A stretch of DNA of 41,968 nt from Candidatus Methylomirabilota bacterium (GCA_036002485.1 DASYTI010000075.1:1-41968); one strand, 5' to 3'. Counted from the first letter of the stretch, positions 33,245-41,866 are shown. Notes: a model not told the origin generated them from the letters alone. Program-made: numbers and translations.

Positions 33245-34645
33245 ATGGCGGGAATAGGCTTCCGGCTGAAGCGGCTCATCGCCGAGGAGAGCTATGGGGG
33301 CTGGCTGCGCGCGCACCTCTACGGCGCCGTCCTGTCATCAGGCCCCTGGCTGCTCAGCATCTTCACGCTGGCCTCCCTGAGCCTGCTCTCCCGCCACATC
33401 GTCGACGATCCCGCCCGCGATGTCTTTCGCACCATCGTGGCGTGGACGTATTCGTTTTCCCTGGTCACCACGGGGGCGTTCCAGATGCTTGTCACGCGCC
33501 AGCTCGCCGACGCCCTCTATCTGGGGCGGCTCGGCCTCGTGGTGACGGCCTTTCGCTGGACCATGGGCTGGACGGCCCTCGCTCATCTGCTCGTGGGCGC
33601 GATCTTCTACGGTCTGGCCCCCGGCCTCCAGCCCGGCACGCGTCTCTTCGGCGTCATGCTGCTGGTCGTCGTGTCGTCGACGTGGATCGCCATGATCTTC
33701 GTGGGCGCCGCGCAGGACTACGCGAGCGTGGTCGCGGCCTTCTTCATGGGCAATGCCGTCTCGGCGGCCGCGGCCCTCGGCGGCGGCTATCTCTGGGGCG
33801 TCGAAGGATACCTGGGGGGCTTTCTGCTTGGCCAGACGGCCATCGTCTTCGTGCTCGCCGCCCGCATCGAGCGGGAGTTTCCCGCCCGCGGGGCGGCCGA
33901 GCGGCTCCGCTTCAGACGCGTCCTTTCGAAGTACGGGGCCCTCGCCGTGGCGGGCATCTGCTACAACGCGGCGATCGTGGCCGACCGCGCGGTATTCTGG
34001 CTCTCCGCCGAGGGCCGCCGCGTGGCGAGCTGGTTCTGGAGCTCGCCCTACGATACCGCGGTGTTCTTGGCCTATCTCTCCGTGGTGCCGTCGCTCACCA
34101 TCTTCCTCGTCCGCGTCGAGACCGACTTCTACGACCGCTTCCGTGAGTACTACGGAGCCGTGAGCAAGCACGGCACCCTGGGCCAGGTGCTGCAGGCCAA
34201 GGAGCGGATGGCCCAATGCCTGCGCGAAAGCCTGCGTCGGGTCTTCCTCGCCCAGGGGCCGCTCTCGCTCGGGCTCGTTGCCCTCGCCCCCTGGATCGCC
34301 TCCGGTCTGGGCCTGGATCGTTTGCAGGCCGCCATGCTGCGGCCGCTCCTGGTGGGCGCGGCCCTGCACGTCCTGGCCCTCTTCGGCACCATCATCCTGC
34401 TCTACTTCGATCGGCGCCGCGACGCCGCCGAGGTGTCGGCCATCTTCCTCGCCGCCAATCTCACTCTGACCGCCGCCACGCTGTGGGCGGGCCCTCGCTT
34501 CTATGGACAGGGATATCCCCTGGCGGCTCTCCTGGCCGCGGGCTGGGCCTATCATCGGCTCGAGCAGACGCTGCGCGATCTCGAATACCTGACCTTCGCC
34601 TCCCAACCCATGGTCCCCGAGGACCAGCCGGCCGCCGCCTCGTGA
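33245..34645 (+). CDS. pelG: PelG inner-membrane Pel transporter component
   Basis: The 466-residue protein has about twelve membrane helices and the PelG N-terminus MAGIGFRLKRLIAEESYGGWLRAHLYGAVLSSGPWLLS. Inner segments such as GAFQMLVTRQLADALY and RVETDFYDRFREYYGAV are also typical. PelG belongs to the MOP flippase-like superfamily and is thought to work with PelD and PelE in moving the growing chain across the inner membrane. Its TGA overlaps the GTG of the following ABC permease gene, so that transporter is translationally linked to the pel genes. Confidence 0.93.
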   Translation: MAGIGFRLKRLIAEESYGGWLRAHLYGAVLSSGPWLLSIFTLASLSLLSRHIVDDPARDVFRTIVAWTYSFSLVTTGAFQMLVTRQLADALYLGRLGLVVTAFRWTMGWTALAHLLVGAIFYGLAPGLQPGTRLFGVMLLVVVSSTWIAMIFVGAAQDYASVVAAFFMGNAVSAAAALGGGYLWGVEGYLGGFLLGQTAIVFVLAARIEREFPARGAAERLRFRRVLSKYGALAVAGICYNAAIVADRAVFWLSAEGRRVASWFWSSPYDTAVFLAYLSVVPSLTIFLVRVETDFYDRFREYYGAVSKHGTLGQVLQAKERMAQCLRESLRRVFLAQGPLSLGLVALAPWIASGLGLDRLQAAMLRPLLVGAALHVLALFGTIILLYFDRRRDAAEVSAIFLAANLTLTAATLWAGPRFYGQGYPLAALLAAGWAYHRLEQTLRDLEYLTFASQPMVPEDQPAAAS

Positions 34646-36324
34646 CGCGGAGGTCCGCTCCCCAGGGGTCGCGGGCGGAGATAGTGGTGGTCGCCATGCT
34701 GCTCCTGCTCCTGGGAGCGGCCGTGGTCCTCCCGCTCGTCGACACCGTGATCGGCGCAGTGGCCGTCGACCACCGGCCGACGCTGGCCATCCTCGGGACC
34801 GTCTTGGCCAGGCCGCTCTTCTTGCAGGCCCTCGCGAACACCTTGGTTTCCGGCGTGCTCGTCGTGGCGCTCGGGAGTCTGATCGCCATCCCGCTGGCCT
34901 TGCTCACGGTCCGCTACGACTTTCCGGGACGACGGCTGCTGACCACCCTCGGGCTTCTGCCCCTCGTCATTCCCCCATTCGTCGGGGCCATCGCCTTCCA
35001 GCAGGTCCTGGGCCGGGAGGGCATGGTCAATCTCTTCCTGCTCCAGCGCTTCGGCCTGAGCGTTCCCTTCATGGAGGGGCTCCGCGGCGTCGTCCTGGTG
35101 CAGACCCTCCACTATTTCCCCGTCATCATGGTCAGCACGGCCGCGGCCTTGTCCGCTATCGATCGCTCGCTGGAGGAGGCCGCGCAGATGCTCGGCGCCT
35201 CGGGGGTGCGCCTCCACCGGCGCATCCTCTTGCCTCTGTCCCTGAGAGGCTACGCTGCCGGCGCCCTTTTGATTTTCATCCGCGTGATCGATGACCTGGG
35301 CACGCCGCTCATGCTCGACTACACGAGGCTCCTCGCCCCCCAGGCCTATGTGCGCGTGACCACCGCCGGCCTCGCCGACGAGGAGGCATCTGTCATCTGT
35401 GTCGTCCTGCTCGCGCTCTCGCTCGGGGCGCTCGGGCTCTTCCAGCGCGCCCTGGGGCGGGAGGAGTTGACGGCATGGGGCCAGAGCGGCAAGAGGCCTT
35501 CCATCATCCTGGCCGCCGGGGGCGCCGCGGGGGTATGGGCGATCGCGGCGTTGCTGTTGTGTCCAGTGCTCCTTCCCCACCTGGGCGTCTTTCTTCTTTC
35601 CCTTTCCAAGGTGTGGGACCACACGGCGCTTCCGAGCGCCTACACCACGGCCCACTACGCGGAAATTTTCTGGCGGGCGCCCCCCGTCATCTGGAACACG
35701 CTCCGCTACGCCGTGCTGGCCGCTTGCATCGACATGGGGCTGGGGACGGTGATCGCCTGGCTCCTGCTCAGAGGTCAAACCCGGGGACGCGCGTGGCTTC
35801 ATGCCCTCGCGACCATGCCCCTGGCCGTGCCCGGGGTGGTGCTGGCCATCGGCTATCTGCGCATCTTCCACGGCTGGAGTGTTCCGGGCCTGGACGCGCC
35901 GCTGACCTCGACCTGGCTCGTACTCGTGGCCGCCTATGCCGTCGGGCGTCTGCCCTACACGGTGCGCAGCAGCTACGCGGCGCTCCAGGCGCTCCCGCCC
36001 GCGCTCGAAGAAGCGGCCCAGGGCCTTGGGGCCAGCCGCGCCCGGGCCTTTCGCAAGATCACGGCGCCCCTCATGACGCGAGGTCTCCTCGTGGGCGGCC
36101 TCCTCGCCTTCGTGAGCTCGGCATCGGATCTCTCGTCGACCCTCCTGCTCGTGCCGCGCCCGGAGCTGGGGCCGCTCTCCTACGGCATTTTCGTCGCCAT
36201 GCACTCGCCCGGTGGCCGTGGCCCCGGCGCCGCGCTCGGCGTGATCGCCATCGCCATCGTGGCCGCGGGCACCGGGGTGGCCGCGCGGCTCGCCTTCCGC
36301 GCCGGCGGATCGGCGCGGACCTGA
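34642..36324 (+). CDS. Fused two-domain ABC importer permease (Fe3+/polyamine type)
   Basis: GTG 34642 overlaps the pelG stop. The 560-residue protein contains two binding-protein-dependent permease domains, each with an EAA loop contacting the ATPase: EEAAQMLGASGVRLHRRILLPL near residue 180 and EEAAQGLGASRARAFRKITAPL near residue 460. About twelve membrane helices are visible. A fused layout is typical of FbpB/ThiP/phosphonate-type importers. No periplasmic binding protein gene is seen in this window, so the substrate is open. The cognate ATPase is encoded two genes downstream, with an MFS gene between. Confidence 0.88.
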   Translation: MTRRSAPQGSRAEIVVVAMLLLLLGAAVVLPLVDTVIGAVAVDHRPTLAILGTVLARPLFLQALANTLVSGVLVVALGSLIAIPLALLTVRYDFPGRRLLTTLGLLPLVIPPFVGAIAFQQVLGREGMVNLFLLQRFGLSVPFMEGLRGVVLVQTLHYFPVIMVSTAAALSAIDRSLEEAAQMLGASGVRLHRRILLPLSLRGYAAGALLIFIRVIDDLGTPLMLDYTRLLAPQAYVRVTTAGLADEEASVICVVLLALSLGALGLFQRALGREELTAWGQSGKRPSIILAAGGAAGVWAIAALLLCPVLLPHLGVFLLSLSKVWDHTALPSAYTTAHYAEIFWRAPPVIWNTLRYAVLAACIDMGLGTVIAWLLLRGQTRGRAWLHALATMPLAVPGVVLAIGYLRIFHGWSVPGLDAPLTSTWLVLVAAYAVGRLPYTVRSSYAALQALPPALEEAAQGLGASRARAFRKITAPLMTRGLLVGGLLAFVSSASDLSSTLLLVPRPELGPLSYGIFVAMHSPGGRGPGAALGVIAIAIVAAGTGVAARLAFRAGGSART

Positions 36325-36328
36325 GACG

Positions 36329-37498
36329 ATGACGGCGGGCCGGGGGCGGGGACTCTGGGCCTTGCCGCTGTCCATGTTCATCGGGACCTTTGCCTGGTCA
36401 TTCATCCAGGTGAGCCTGCCCTTCTACATCGAGAAGATGTCGACCCTGGACGCGGCGGGGACTCTGCGCTGGACGGGGTTGATCCTGGGCATCAGCTCGC
36501 TCGTCACCATGGTCATGGCGCCGTTCTCGGCGCGCATCTTCGGGGAGCGCAATCCCAAGCGCTCCTATGTCGCCACCCAGATGCTCCAGGGCGGCGGTTT
36601 TTTTCTCATGGCGGTTTCCCGGACGCTGACGCATCTCTTCTTCTCGCGAATGCTCCTGGGCTTCATGGGCGCCGTCTCCACGTTCGCCTTCATCATGGTG
36701 GGGCGGCGCGGCGGCGATGTCCGGCGCGGCATATCGGCCATCCAGTCGGGCATGACCCTGGGGCAGGTGATGGGACCGGCCGCGGGCGCCCTGGTGGCGG
36801 CGCGCCTGGGCTTTCGCCTGTCCTTCGTGATGGCGGGTTGCATGCTCTGGGCGTGCTCGGCGCTGGTGGGCTGGGGTGTCCCTTCACAAGAGCATCGGGG
36901 GTCGGGGCATGATCGGGCCCAGACGGCATCCGTCCGCGAGATCACCACGGTGTGTCTGCTCGTGCTGGCCGCGTCGACCCAGATCTTCTTCCTCACGGCC
37001 ATCTTGCCGACGATCCTCCCGCCGCTCGGCGTGCCCCCGGCCAGGACCCTGGAGGTGGGCGGGCTCCTCATCATGGCGACCGGCCTGGCCGCGGCCCTCG
37101 GCTCGATGGCCGCGCCGCGCCTCGGCGAGATCGTGGGCGATCGGACGACCATCGTCTGGTTTCTCGCGGCCTCGTCGCTCGGGCTGGGCGGGCTCGCCCT
37201 GGCTCCCGGCGTGTGGAGCTTCGGCATCGTGCGATTCTTCCAGGTGCTGTGCATCGCGCCGGTCTTTCCCCTGTCCGTGGCCGCCATCGCGCAGCGGGCG
37301 TCGGGAATGACCATCGGGATCGTGAACTCATCGCGGATCGCGGGCGGCTTCATCGGTCCCGTGCTCGCCACGACGCTTCTCGCGTGGCTGCCCCCGGCCG
37401 CCGTCTATTTGACCGTGGCCGCGCTGGGACTCCTGGTCGTGCCCCTGGTGGCCGGGCTCGGCATGCGGGGACGCGGGGGGAAGGAGGCAGGGTCGTGA
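36329..37498 (+). CDS. MFS transporter
   Basis: A 389-residue protein with about twelve membrane helices. Typical MFS features are a first helix after MTAGRGRGLWALPLSMFIGTFAWSF, the loop 2-3 basic motif region ARIFGERNPKRSY, and a G-rich fifth helix (GMTLGQVMGPAAGALVAARLGFRLSF). The central cytoplasmic loop is short. The substrate is unknown. It lies between the ABC permease and ABC ATPase genes, five bases after the former and overlapping the latter (GTGA), which suggests a shared transport task, either substrate efflux or an alternative uptake route. Confidence 0.85.
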   Translation: MTAGRGRGLWALPLSMFIGTFAWSFIQVSLPFYIEKMSTLDAAGTLRWTGLILGISSLVTMVMAPFSARIFGERNPKRSYVATQMLQGGGFFLMAVSRTLTHLFFSRMLLGFMGAVSTFAFIMVGRRGGDVRRGISAIQSGMTLGQVMGPAAGALVAARLGFRLSFVMAGCMLWACSALVGWGVPSQEHRGSGHDRAQTASVREITTVCLLVLAASTQIFFLTAILPTILPPLGVPPARTLEVGGLLIMATGLAAALGSMAAPRLGEIVGDRTTIVWFLAASSLGLGGLALAPGVWSFGIVRFFQVLCIAPVFPLSVAAIAQRASGMTIGIVNSSRIAGGFIGPVLATTLLAWLPPAAVYLTVAALGLLVVPLVAGLGMRGRGGKEAGS

Positions 37499-38610
37499 GT
37501 CAGGACGAGACGGTGGTCAGGGTGTCGGAGGTTCGGATGGAGGGCGTGGGCAAGCGCTTCGGCGGCTCGTGGGCCGTGCGCGACATCTCGCTCTCCATTC
37601 GTCCCGGCGAGTTCTACACGCTCCTCGGGCCCTCGGGGAGCGGCAAGACCACGCTCCTCCGGATGCTCGCGGGCTTCATCACGCCGGACGAGGGGCGCAT
37701 CGTGGTGGACGACGAGCCCATCGATGACGTGCCGCCCTGGAAGCGGAACCTGGGCATGGTCTTCCGCGACTACGCCCTCTGGCCCCACCTGAGCGTGTTC
37801 GAGAACGTGGCCTTCGGGCTCCGCGAGCGCGGCGCGCGGGGGGCCGAGCTCGAGGGCAAGGTCAAAGCGGCCCTCCAGCAGGTCGGCCTCGCCGGCATCG
37901 AGACGCGCCGGCCCCGCGAGCTCTCGGGAGATGAGCGGCAGCGCGTGGCGGTGGCGCGCGCCCTCGTCGTCCAGCCGCGGCTCCTGCTTCTCGACGAGCC
38001 CCTCTCGGAGCTGGACGCGCAGCCCCGCGCCCGCATGCGCCTCGAGCTCGCGCGGCTGCATCGCGAGGTCGGCATCACCACCCTCTTCGTCACCCATGAC
38101 CAGGCCGAGGCGCTCTCCCTGTCCACCCGCATCGGAGTGGTCTCGGGCGGCTCCCTCATCCAGGAGGGGAAGCCCGAGGAGATCTACTGGAAGCCCCGCA
38201 ACGCATTCGTGGCCGAGTTCGTTGGCGCGGCCAATCTCGTGCCCGTTCGTGTGACCGAGCTGCGTGAGATGGGCGTGGTGGTGGAGACGGCGGGCGGCGC
38301 GCGCCTGCCCGTCTCCTCCGGCGCGCACACGTGGACGGCGGGCGCGCGCGCCCTTCTCTGTCTGCGGCCCGAGGCGCTGCGGGTGGAGGAAGCGGCCCTC
38401 GCGCCCGGAGGCATTCCCGGCACGGTGGCCGGCCACATCTTCGAGGGGTCGCGCCAGCTCTACGACGTCAGCATTCCCGGGGCCACCGTCAAGGTCGAGA
38501 TGATCACCTCCGCCCTCGTGGGCCGGAGCTTTCGCCTCGGCGACGAGGTCAAGATCGAGGTGTCTCCCGAGACCTCCGTCCTCCTCCCCGACGAGCGGCC
38601 CGGGCCATGA
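37495..38610 (+). CDS. ABC transporter ATP-binding protein (PotA/FbpC-like) with atypical Q-loop and signature
   Basis: From GTG 37495 (overlapping the MFS stop) the protein has 371 residues. Walker A is GPSGSGKTT, Walker B LLLLDEPLSELD and the H-loop VTHDQAEAL. A C-terminal TOBE-type regulatory domain spans about 245-365. Two usually conserved spots differ: the Q-loop reads MVFRDYALWPH, with Arg for Gln, and the signature reads LSGDERQR instead of LSGGQ/EQQR. ATP hydrolysis may still occur, because related importers tolerate signature variation, but the paired change is notable. It should energise the fused permease at 34642. Confidence 0.9.
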   Translation: MSQDETVVRVSEVRMEGVGKRFGGSWAVRDISLSIRPGEFYTLLGPSGSGKTTLLRMLAGFITPDEGRIVVDDEPIDDVPPWKRNLGMVFRDYALWPHLSVFENVAFGLRERGARGAELEGKVKAALQQVGLAGIETRRPRELSGDERQRVAVARALVVQPRLLLLDEPLSELDAQPRARMRLELARLHREVGITTLFVTHDQAEALSLSTRIGVVSGGSLIQEGKPEEIYWKPRNAFVAEFVGAANLVPVRVTELREMGVVVETAGGARLPVSSGAHTWTAGARALLCLRPEALRVEEAALAPGGIPGTVAGHIFEGSRQLYDVSIPGATVKVEMITSALVGRSFRLGDEVKIEVSPETSVLLPDERPGP

Positions 38611-38646
38611 TATCTTCTGGGCCGGAGGGTCTGATGATGGGCTTGC

Positions 38647-38867
38647 GAGCTGAGACGCTGCCCGCTGTTCGAGTTACGCTCTGGCCTGGGGCCGGCGCGA
38701 GACGAGAGCTGGGTTGGTTCCGTAGGCGTGGCAGTTCGAGCTGAAGGGCGAAGCCCTGAGGGGAGAGCTGAATGGATCAGCGGCGAGGCGAGGGCTGAGA
38801 AGATTTTCGAGCTGAGACGCTGCCGACGAGCCGCAGGCGAGAAGAGCGGCGAGGCGAGGGCTGAGAA
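38647..38867 (+). repeat. Modular intergenic repeat, long copy (family A)
   Basis: Left modules GAGCTGAGACGCTG occur at 38647-38660 and 38809-38822. The right module GGCGAGGCGAGGGCTGAGA occurs at 38782-38800 and again at 38848-38866. A middle module GTTCGAGCTGAAGGGCGAAG (from about 38734) contains an AGGGC-GAA-GCCCT hairpin. The element fills the whole 257-base gap between the ABC ATPase and rhodanese genes and runs to the base before the rhodanese ATG. The purine-rich right module probably acts as its ribosome-binding region. Confidence 0.8.
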
Positions 38868-39188
38868 ATGACCAACGAGCTGACGCCGGCCGAACTCAAG
38901 GCGCGCCTGGACGAGCGCGCCCCTGTAGTGCTCCTCGACGTGCGCCAGGACTGGGAGACCAAGCTGTGCCGGCTGGAGAACGCCGTCCACATCCCCATCG
39001 AGGAGATCGAGCTCAGGACCGACGAGCTCAATGCCGCCGATGAGATCGTGGTGTACTGCCACCAGGGGGTCCGCAGCGCCGCCGTGGCCGAGTACCTGCG
39101 CAGCCTCGGCTTCGGCAACGTGAAGAACCTGGCCGGCGGCCTCGACGCCTGGGCGCGAAGCATCGATCCCTCGATGCGTCGCTACTAA
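38868..39188 (+). CDS. Rhodanese-like domain protein
   Basis: This 106-residue single rhodanese domain has LLDVRQDWETKLCRLENAVHIPIEEI (CH2A-like) and an active-site loop VYCHQGVRS with catalytic Cys64. Single-domain rhodaneses move sulfane sulfur or act as sulfur carriers; the six-residue loop fits thiosulfate:acceptor sulfurtransferases. ATG 38868 directly follows a family A repeat. No adjacent partner gene reveals the acceptor. Confidence 0.92.
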   Translation: MTNELTPAELKARLDERAPVVLLDVRQDWETKLCRLENAVHIPIEEIELRTDELNAADEIVVYCHQGVRSAAVAEYLRSLGFGNVKNLAGGLDAWARSIDPSMRRY

Positions 39189-39205
39189 AGGCTGAGTTGA
39201 TTTTC

Positions 39206-39308
39206 GAGCTGAGACGCTGCCGACGAGCTGCAGGCGTGGTAGTTCGAGCTGAGGGGCGAAGCCCTGAGGCGAGGGCTGAGTGGATCGGCGGCGAGGCGAG
39301 GGCTGAAT
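39206..39308 (+). repeat. Modular intergenic repeat, copy before the enoyl-CoA hydratase gene (family A)
   Basis: GAGCTGAGACGCTGCCGACG opens the copy (39206) and GGCGGCGAGGCGAGGGCTGA closes it (39287-39306), three bases before the TTG start at 39311. The middle module AGTTCGAGCTGAGGGGCGAA matches 38733-38752. It fills the gap between rhodanese and enoyl-CoA hydratase. Confidence 0.8.
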
Positions 39309-39310
39309 AA

Positions 39311-40072
39311 TTGGATCTGGTTCGGGTCGAGCGAAAAGGCCGCTGCGCGTGGGTGACCCTGGACCGGCCTCCGCTCAATCTCTTCACGCCCGACCTCATC
39401 GCGGCCGTGCGCGAGACGTTCGACGCCCTCGCGCGTGATGCCGGGGTGGGCGCGGCGGTGCTGACGGGGGCCGGCCGCGCCTTCACGGCGGGCATGCAGG
39501 TGCAGGTGCTGCGGGATCTCACGCCTGCCTCCGCCAAGTCTCTGATCACCTCGCTGCACGAGACCATCCACGCCGTCCACGAGGCGCCCTTCCCGACCAT
39601 CGCGATGGTCAACGGCCCATGTCTGGGCGCCGGCTTCGAGCTTGCCATGGCCTGCGACATCCGCACGGCTGCCGATGGCGCGCTTCTAGGATTGCCGGAG
39701 GTCAAGGTCGGCGTGCCCTCGGTGATCGAGGCAGCCCTCCTGCCCGCCCTCGTCGGACCCGGGCGCGCGGCCGAGATCCTGCTGACGGGCGAGCCGGTGG
39801 GCGCCGCCCAGGCTTTAGACTGGGGGCTCGTCAACCGCGTGGCGCCGCTGGACCAGCTCGAGGCGGTGACTGTCGAGATCGTGGAGCGCATCCTCACCTG
39901 CGCCCCCCGCGCCATTCGCCTGCAGAAAGAGTTGATCGTCCGGTGGCGAAACGCGGATCTGTCCTCGGCCATCCGCTTCGGCATCAATGCTTTCGCTCAG
40001 AGCTACGCCACCGACGAGCCCCGCGAGGCGACCCTCGCCTTCCTCGAGAAGCGCAAGCCCCGGTTCGAGTAA
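39311..40072 (+). CDS. Enoyl-CoA hydratase/isomerase family protein
   Basis: A 253-residue crotonase-fold protein. RCAWVTLDRPPLNLFTPDL is the N-terminal beta hairpin. The oxyanion-hole segments are AFTAGMQVQVLRD and NGPCLGAGFELAMACDIRTA. LGLPEVKVGVPSVIEAALLP carries a Glu at the position of the second catalytic acid. These enzymes hydrate or isomerise CoA thioesters in beta-oxidation or related degradation. TTG 39311 is the only start near the preceding repeat, whose purine-rich end serves as ribosome-binding site. A HAD hydrolase gene follows after three bases. Confidence 0.88.
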   Translation: MDLVRVERKGRCAWVTLDRPPLNLFTPDLIAAVRETFDALARDAGVGAAVLTGAGRAFTAGMQVQVLRDLTPASAKSLITSLHETIHAVHEAPFPTIAMVNGPCLGAGFELAMACDIRTAADGALLGLPEVKVGVPSVIEAALLPALVGPGRAAEILLTGEPVGAAQALDWGLVNRVAPLDQLEAVTVEIVERILTCAPRAIRLQKELIVRWRNADLSSAIRFGINAFAQSYATDEPREATLAFLEKRKPRFE

Positions 40073-40075
40073 GCC

Positions 40076-40807
40076 ATGATCAAGGCGGTGACCTTCGACT
40101 TCTGGGAGACGCTCGTTCAGGACTCGGCGGAGAACCTGCGCGGCCAGCGGAGGCTCCGCATCGAGGCCCTCCACCGGGCCGTCCGTCGAGCCGGCTGCGA
40201 GCTCGAGGAGTCGCTCGTCGTGGAGGCCTACGATCGCTCGGAGCGCGCGCTCACCGAGAGCTTCTGGAGCCAGGATCGCGATCCGCGCATCGAGGAGCAG
40301 GTGCGGCTCGTGCTCGAGATCATCTCCCCGAGCGTCTGCGAGACGATGCCCTCCGCGCACTTCGAGGAGGCGCTCGCCGGCTACATCGAGCCCGTGCTGC
40401 GCCTCCCGCCCGCCCTGTGCGCGGGGGCGGACGAAGCCGTGCGGGCGCTCGCCGCGCGCGGGATCGCCCTCGGGATCGTGTCGAACACGGGCCGCACTCC
40501 CGGCATCATCCTGAGGAAGGTCCTCGAACGCTACGATCTCCTGCGTCACTTCTCGGTCATCTCGTATTCCGACGAAGTCGGCTACCGCAAGCCCGATGCG
40601 GAAATATTCCGCCGCACCCTCGCCGGTCTCGGCGCCGAGCCGCATCACGTGGCCCATGTCGGCGACAACCCGGTCGCTGATGTCCGGGGAGCCCAAGGTG
40701 TCGGCATGCGCGGCATCCACTTCGCGGCCGCGGGCACGCCGGGGGCCGCGCATGCCGATCTCGTGGTCACCGATCTGCGTCAGCTCGCCGATCGCCTCGA
40801 TACCTGA
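40076..40807 (+). CDS. HAD family hydrolase
   Basis: The 243-residue protein begins IKAVTFDFWETLVQ. The nucleophile Asp is present, but the second Asp of the usual DxD is replaced by Trp, as in many FDFWGTL-type HAD proteins. Motif II is GIVSNTGRTPG, the motif III Lys is in GYRKPDAEIF, and motif IV is VAHVGDNPVADVRGAQGVGM. The helical cap lies between motifs I and II. The substrate is unknown. It is closely linked to the enoyl-CoA hydratase gene. Confidence 0.86.
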   Translation: MIKAVTFDFWETLVQDSAENLRGQRRLRIEALHRAVRRAGCELEESLVVEAYDRSERALTESFWSQDRDPRIEEQVRLVLEIISPSVCETMPSAHFEEALAGYIEPVLRLPPALCAGADEAVRALAARGIALGIVSNTGRTPGIILRKVLERYDLLRHFSVISYSDEVGYRKPDAEIFRRTLAGLGAEPHHVAHVGDNPVADVRGAQGVGMRGIHFAAAGTPGAAHADLVVTDLRQLADRLDT

Positions 40808-40854
40808 GCGCCTTCCCTCCCTACACGAGGACTCAGTCCCCGGGTCTTTTCGTA

Positions 40855-40883
40855 TTGCGTCATGGAACTGTCACGCGTAAGAT
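40855..40883 (+). promoter_or_regulatory. Possible promoter for apt
   Basis: TTGCGT (40855-40860), a 17-base spacer and TAAGAT (40878-40883) give a weak match to a primary-sigma promoter. Transcription would begin near 40890, five bases before ATG 40895, which favours that start over ATG 40862 and suggests a nearly leaderless message. Confidence 0.35.
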
Positions 40884-40894
40884 CGACGCCCGTT

Positions 40895-41419
40895 ATGGAT
40901 GTGGCCGCGCTCAGATCGAAAATCCGCGATATCAAGGATTTCCCAACTGAAGGCATCCTCTTCAAGGACATCACCACGCTCCTCAAGGATGGCCCGGCCT
41001 GGACCGCGGTGATCGAGCATCTGGCCGCCAAGCATGGCAAGGGAACGGTGGACGTGGTGGTGGGAGTCGAGTCGCGTGGCTTCATCTTCGGCGGGGCCTT
41101 GGCCCAGCAGCTGGGGGCCGGCTTCGTGCCGGTGCGCAAGAAAGGCAAGCTGCCCTCGCGGGTGATAGAGGAAGAGTACGAGCTCGAGTATGGCCGTGAT
41201 GTCCTCGCCATTCACGAAGACGCGATCCGCCCGGGCCAGAAGGTCGTGGTGGTGGATGACCTCCTCGCCACGGGCGGCACCATGGCCGCCACCCTCCGTC
41301 TCGTCGAGCGCCTCGGGGGTGTCGTGGTGGCGGCGGAGTTCCTCATCGAGCTGAGATTCCTCAAAGGGCGCGAGCGGCTGAAGGGCTACCGCATCGAGTC
41401 CCTCATCCAATACGACTAG
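40895..41419 (+). CDS. apt: Adenine phosphoribosyltransferase
   Basis: Apt salvages adenine to AMP using PRPP. The 174-residue product has IRDIKDFPTEGILFKDITTLLKDG near the N-terminus, VVVGVESRGFIFGGALAQQLG in the middle and the PRPP-binding motif VVVVDDLLATGGT near residue 125. Length and motifs are standard for the cytosolic dimeric enzyme. An ATG at 40862 would add 11 residues (MELSRVRSTPV); the chosen start fits the family length and a possible promoter just upstream. Confidence 0.95.
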   Translation: MDVAALRSKIRDIKDFPTEGILFKDITTLLKDGPAWTAVIEHLAAKHGKGTVDVVVGVESRGFIFGGALAQQLGAGFVPVRKKGKLPSRVIEEEYELEYGRDVLAIHEDAIRPGQKVVVVDDLLATGGTMAATLRLVERLGGVVVAAEFLIELRFLKGRERLKGYRIESLIQYD

Positions 41420-41515
41420 GGAGCCTGAATGGACCATGGCGTGAGGGAGAGCACCATCGCCGGCCTCCAGGGGGCGGGCCATGGTATCGTATGGCCATGG
41501 TGGTGGAGGGGATTC

Positions 41516-41866
41516 ATGACTAGTTCGATGCGTATTGCCACGGCGGCGCTCCTGATCCTGCTGCTCGCGGCGGCCGCGCCGGCCGCGGGGGAAGAGCTTC
41601 GCCAGGGCCTCAATGCCCCGCTGATCCTCCAAATGCTGTCGCGGCCCGCGGACAAGCCCGAGACCATCATGAAGGAGGGCCTTCGCCGGGACACCGAGCT
41701 CTCCAAGTCACCCCGCCCCACGGATGGGCAGGTCATGCCGGATGGCTCGGTTCGCTATGGCACGGATTCGGCCTCCGTCAGCGTGATGATCAAGAACCCG
41801 TGCCCGCCCGGGGATATCGCCCACGAGATGGCGGCCGTTCCGCTGCCCGGCCGCGGCCGCAGGTAG
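41516..41866 (+). CDS. Small secreted hypothetical protein
   Basis: ATG 41516 follows GGAGG at six bases. It encodes 116 residues with a signal peptide (MTSSMRIATAALLILLLAAAAPAAG). The mature part begins EELRQGLNAPLILQMLSRPADKPETIMKEGLRRD and ends with NPCPPGDIAHEMAAVPLPGRGRR. I do not recognise a family. A longer frame from 41429 would bury the signal peptide internally and is unlikely. It probably acts in the periplasm. Confidence 0.6.
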   Translation: MTSSMRIATAALLILLLAAAAPAAGEELRQGLNAPLILQMLSRPADKPETIMKEGLRRDTELSKSPRPTDGQVMPDGSVRYGTDSASVSVMIKNPCPPGDIAHEMAAVPLPGRGRR

